Assembly (NCBI GenBank): GCA_026545765.1
Contig: CM048840.1
Coordinates: 43,420,959-43,484,958, forward strand
DNA: 64,000 bases
Source: Plantago major
Lineage: Eukaryota; Streptophyta; Magnoliopsida; Lamiales; Plantaginaceae
Direction of reading: 5' to 3'
Shown: positions 61,876 through 64,000 of the stretch, one piece after another
How positions within the stretch are numbered: the stretch's first letter is position 1
Layout of the letters: every line of letters starts with the position of its first letter
The notes under the pieces: model-generated
The model's input: only the letters and a program-made list of their open reading frames with translations
The model's database searches: none
What the model was told of the DNA's origin: nothing
Translations under genes and position numbers: made by a program

Positions 61876-63063
61876 CTACGCATAGAACTTCTGAAGGTTT
61901 CTAGCATTCCACGGACGCTTGAGGAGATGTCCGTTCTCATCTTCTAATTCATAACTCCCATTTACTTTTGCCCCGACAATCTTGTAGGGTCCTTCCCACT
62001 TGGGCTTGAGTTTTCCAATATTGTTCAAAATGTCGGCTCGTCGAAGCACCAGGTCTCCGACTTGCAAGTTAGCCGCACGAACGTTCCTGTTGTAGGTTCG
62101 AGCAGCAGTTGCCTGATACTTATGGATATTCGCCAGTGCCTCAGATCTTTTTTGTTCAAGCATGTCCAGGTCGAATATCCGAGCTTCTCGGTTTGCACTG
62201 TCTTCGAACTCTTGGATTCTCAAAGTCTCAATGGCAATCTCGGATGGTATAACTGCCTCTGAACCATATACCAAGGAGAATTGAGTTTCTTTGGTCGCAG
62301 TCCGTGCAGTGGTGCGATGCGCCCATAGCACGCCTTCCAGGTCATCTGCCCAGCTTTCTTGCGAAGTTCTTAGCCGCTTCTCGAGGATCTTGACTATTGT
62401 TTTGTTTGCGGACTCAGCCTGTCCATTGGCTTGCGGGTATCCAACAGATGTGAAATGTTGCTCGATTTTGAAGGACGCCAGCCATTCCTTGAGCCTATGT
62501 CCTGAGAACTGGGCACCATTGTCCGAGACGAGAATCCTGGGCAGGCCAAAGCGACAGATGATATTCTTCCAGATAAAGGTCCGCACTCGACTTTCTGTAA
62601 TGGTTGCAACAGCCTCGGCTTCTACCCATTTGGTAAAGTACTCCACAGCCACAATGAGAAACTTTCTCTGTTGGGTACCTCTCGAAAATGGTCCGACAAT
62701 GTCGATACCCCACTGATCGAACGGACACGCTATGATTGACGGAATCATAGGGTTCGTCGGACGATGTGGGATGTTTGCGTAATATTGGCAATCTTGACAC
62801 CTACGGACATGGTCGGCGGAATCTTTACCGATGGTAGGCCAATAGTAACCCTGTCGTATGATTTTCTGGGCGAGAGTCCTCCCTCCGGAATGACTTCCAC
62901 AGCTTCCGTTGTGTATTTCTTCTAGCACGGTTTGTGCTTCTTGTGGGTTCACACATCTCAGGTGAGTCCTGGAAAAAGATCTCTTGTACAAATCATCACC
63001 CATTATAAAGTATCTGTTTGCTCGGCATTGCACACTCCTTGATTCTTTCGGATCGACTGGCAA
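61876..63063 (-). CDS. Tat-lineage integrase (fossil pol part)
   Basis: Zinc-binding HHCC region (H..GSCGSHSGG...CQDCQYY), then the catalytic core with the three acidic sites in GIDIVGPF, SDNGAQF and GQAESANK, and a C-terminal domain ending NLQKFYA. It would insert the element's DNA copy into the genome. It is the last part of pol; noncoding sequence and a purine tract follow on the minus strand. Confidence 0.9.
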   Translation of the reverse strand: MPVDPKESRSVQCRANRYFIMGDDLYKRSFSRTHLRCVNPQEAQTVLEEIHNGSCGSHSGGRTLAQKIIRQGYYWPTIGKDSADHVRRCQDCQYYANIPHRPTNPMIPSIIACPFDQWGIDIVGPFSRGTQQRKFLIVAVEYFTKWVEAEAVATITESRVRTFIWKNIICRFGLPRILVSDNGAQFSGHRLKEWLASFKIEQHFTSVGYPQANGQAESANKTIVKILEKRLRTSQESWADDLEGVLWAHRTTARTATKETQFSLVYGSEAVIPSEIAIETLRIQEFEDSANREARIFDLDMLEQKRSEALANIHKYQATAARTYNRNVRAANLQVGDLVLRRADILNNIGKLKPKWEGPYKIVGAKVNGSYELEDENGHLLKRPWNARNLQKFYA

Positions 63064-63236
63064 AGATCCGTCCTTGAGATAGTTAAAATGTCACCATCCA
63101 GCTTTCTTCCCGTGTCAAGTATCATGATCATTGAACTGGGACTCATGATGGATGAGTCGAATGGTGAGTAGGATTACTCTCCTTGGTTCAGAGTCAGAGC
63201 AGATGCGTATTTTGCCAAGGCATCAGCTCTTTCGTT

Positions 63237-64000
63237 TCAAGCTCTATCAAACTTTTCCAAGGTGAATTCCTCGAAGTGGCTGGCCTCGCTCTTGAGTAGC
63301 TCAAGATACTTGATCATCGAAGGACCTTTGGTGGCAAAAGTTCCTGAAAATTGGGCCTCGACGAGCTGTGAGTCCGTGTAAGCTTTGACCTTCCGGGCTT
63401 GGAGTGACTTGGCTAGACGCAGCCCCACTAAAAGTGCCTCATACTCAGCCTCATTATTGGTAACTTTGAACTCCAAGGAAATCGCATAGTCGAGTTCCGC
63501 GCCATCCGGGCTTTTGAGGTAGATTCCAATTCCTCCCACTCTTCCAATGGAAGAACCATCCACTTCCAACGTCCAGATATCGGAAGGATGTTTTTGGGTT
63601 TGGAGATCTCCTGCGAGCTGATGAGGTTCCGTTCTTGGTTCATCCCCTGCCGTGATTTCCGTTCGGATGTTGTCAGCACTGGAGTTTCTGGGAATACCAT
63701 CAAGTAGAAACATTTGGTTGACTCGAGTTTCCCCATCTGACAAAGGAAAGGGTCGGTTGATGAACTGGGCTTCCTCGAGGTTTTCCGGGTTGAACTTTGG
63801 CGGAACTGGCTTTCGGGCAATGTGCTTGGTGATTAAGCACTCGAACACCTGCTTGTCAAGAACTTTCTCTGAATCCTTCTCGGGATAATCCGCTAAGAAG
63901 TCGGCGAGGAGTTGAGCCTTTTTGGCTGACGGAGCCTGGTAGCAAATGTCGTATTCGCTTAGCTCGATTGCCCACTTAGAGAGTCGTCCTGATTGGTCGG
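63237..64000 (-). CDS. Tat-lineage RNase H region of pol, partial
   Basis: The right edge reads GRLSKWAIELSEYDI, the join from RT/RNase H. After a short linker the second, archaeal-like RNase H follows: WTLEVDGSS, GGIGIYLKSPDG, NNEAEYEALLVGL, YTDSQLV. Dual RNase H is known for Tat elements. The region is cut by the window edge. Confidence 0.85.
   Translation of the reverse strand, partial: DQSGRLSKWAIELSEYDICYQAPSAKKAQLLADFLADYPEKDSEKVLDKQVFECLITKHIARKPVPPKFNPENLEEAQFINRPFPLSDGETRVNQMFLLDGIPRNSSADNIRTEITAGDEPRTEPHQLAGDLQTQKHPSDIWTLEVDGSSIGRVGGIGIYLKSPDGAELDYAISLEFKVTNNEAEYEALLVGLRLAKSLQARKVKAYTDSQLVEAQFSGTFATKGPSMIKYLELLKSEASHFEEFTLEKFDRA

Larger units (their letters stand above)
55643..64000 (-). 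mobile_element. Ty3/gypsy LTR element, Tat lineage, 3' part (runs off the right edge)
   Basis: Pol lies on the minus strand: RNase H region from 63848, integrase 63063-61876. The element's 5' part, protease and most of the reverse transcriptase are off the window. Two RNase H segments, the second archaeal-like, and a long downstream region with opposite-strand ORFs are hallmarks of the Tat (Ogre/Retand-like) lineage. The left limit 55643 (TGTTGAGG) is a proposal. Pol is largely open, with about one or two breaks visible. The age cannot be estimated without the other LTR. Confidence 0.75.

Overview
The window is plant nuclear DNA from a eudicot. Genes have long AT-rich GT..AG introns, and two encode plastid-targeted proteins (an arogenate dehydrogenase and a PHT4-type carrier). 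A vacuolar H+-pyrophosphatase is present, and the gaps are packed with plant transposon families (Stowaway and Harbinger MITEs, CACTA, Helitron, L1-type LINE, Ty3/gypsy Tat lineage). The species cannot be fixed from the sequence alone.

Layout. 1-2765 (-): ARPC3, an Arp2/3 complex subunit; three 5' exons are clean, the 3' end is doubtful or off the window. 2.8-5.7 kb: LINE relic, two Stowaway MITEs and small repeats. 5750-11568 (+): complete 8-exon type I vacuolar H+-PPase (762 aa). 11.6-27.4 kb: gene-poor land with decayed tandem repeats, a possible old LTR relic, three Helitron 5' ends plus a piece of Helitron helicase, a 1.2-kb CACTA element inserted in one Helitron end, a long (TA)n tract and several MITEs. 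27441-28565 (+): single-exon arogenate dehydrogenase. 29.35-29.63 kb: eRF1 pseudogene fragment. 30680-36821 (-): an almost full-length 6.1-kb L1-type LINE with a 17-bp target duplication; one copy of that duplication was later split by a Harbinger-like MITE (36830-37557). 37860-45535 (+): complete 15-exon PHT4-family plastid anion transporter (517 aa). 46380-46736 (-): secreted six-cysteine prolamin-like/ECA1-type peptide. 47478-50122 (-): LRR receptor kinase of the EFR/Xa21 type lacking its N-terminal exon. 50.2-55.6 kb: tandem repeats, a second LINE relic and two AGCTCCA-rich patches. 55.64 kb to the end: the 3' portion of a Ty3/gypsy Tat-lineage element with pol on the minus strand and, beyond pol, plus-strand ORFs that appear to have their own TATA boxes.

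The host genes are unrelated housekeeping or signalling genes and form no operon-like unit. The most interesting material is the antisense gene block of the Tat element, the nested LINE/MITE and Helitron/CACTA insertions, and a Ser in place of the first Gly of the nucleotide-binding loop of the arogenate dehydrogenase.
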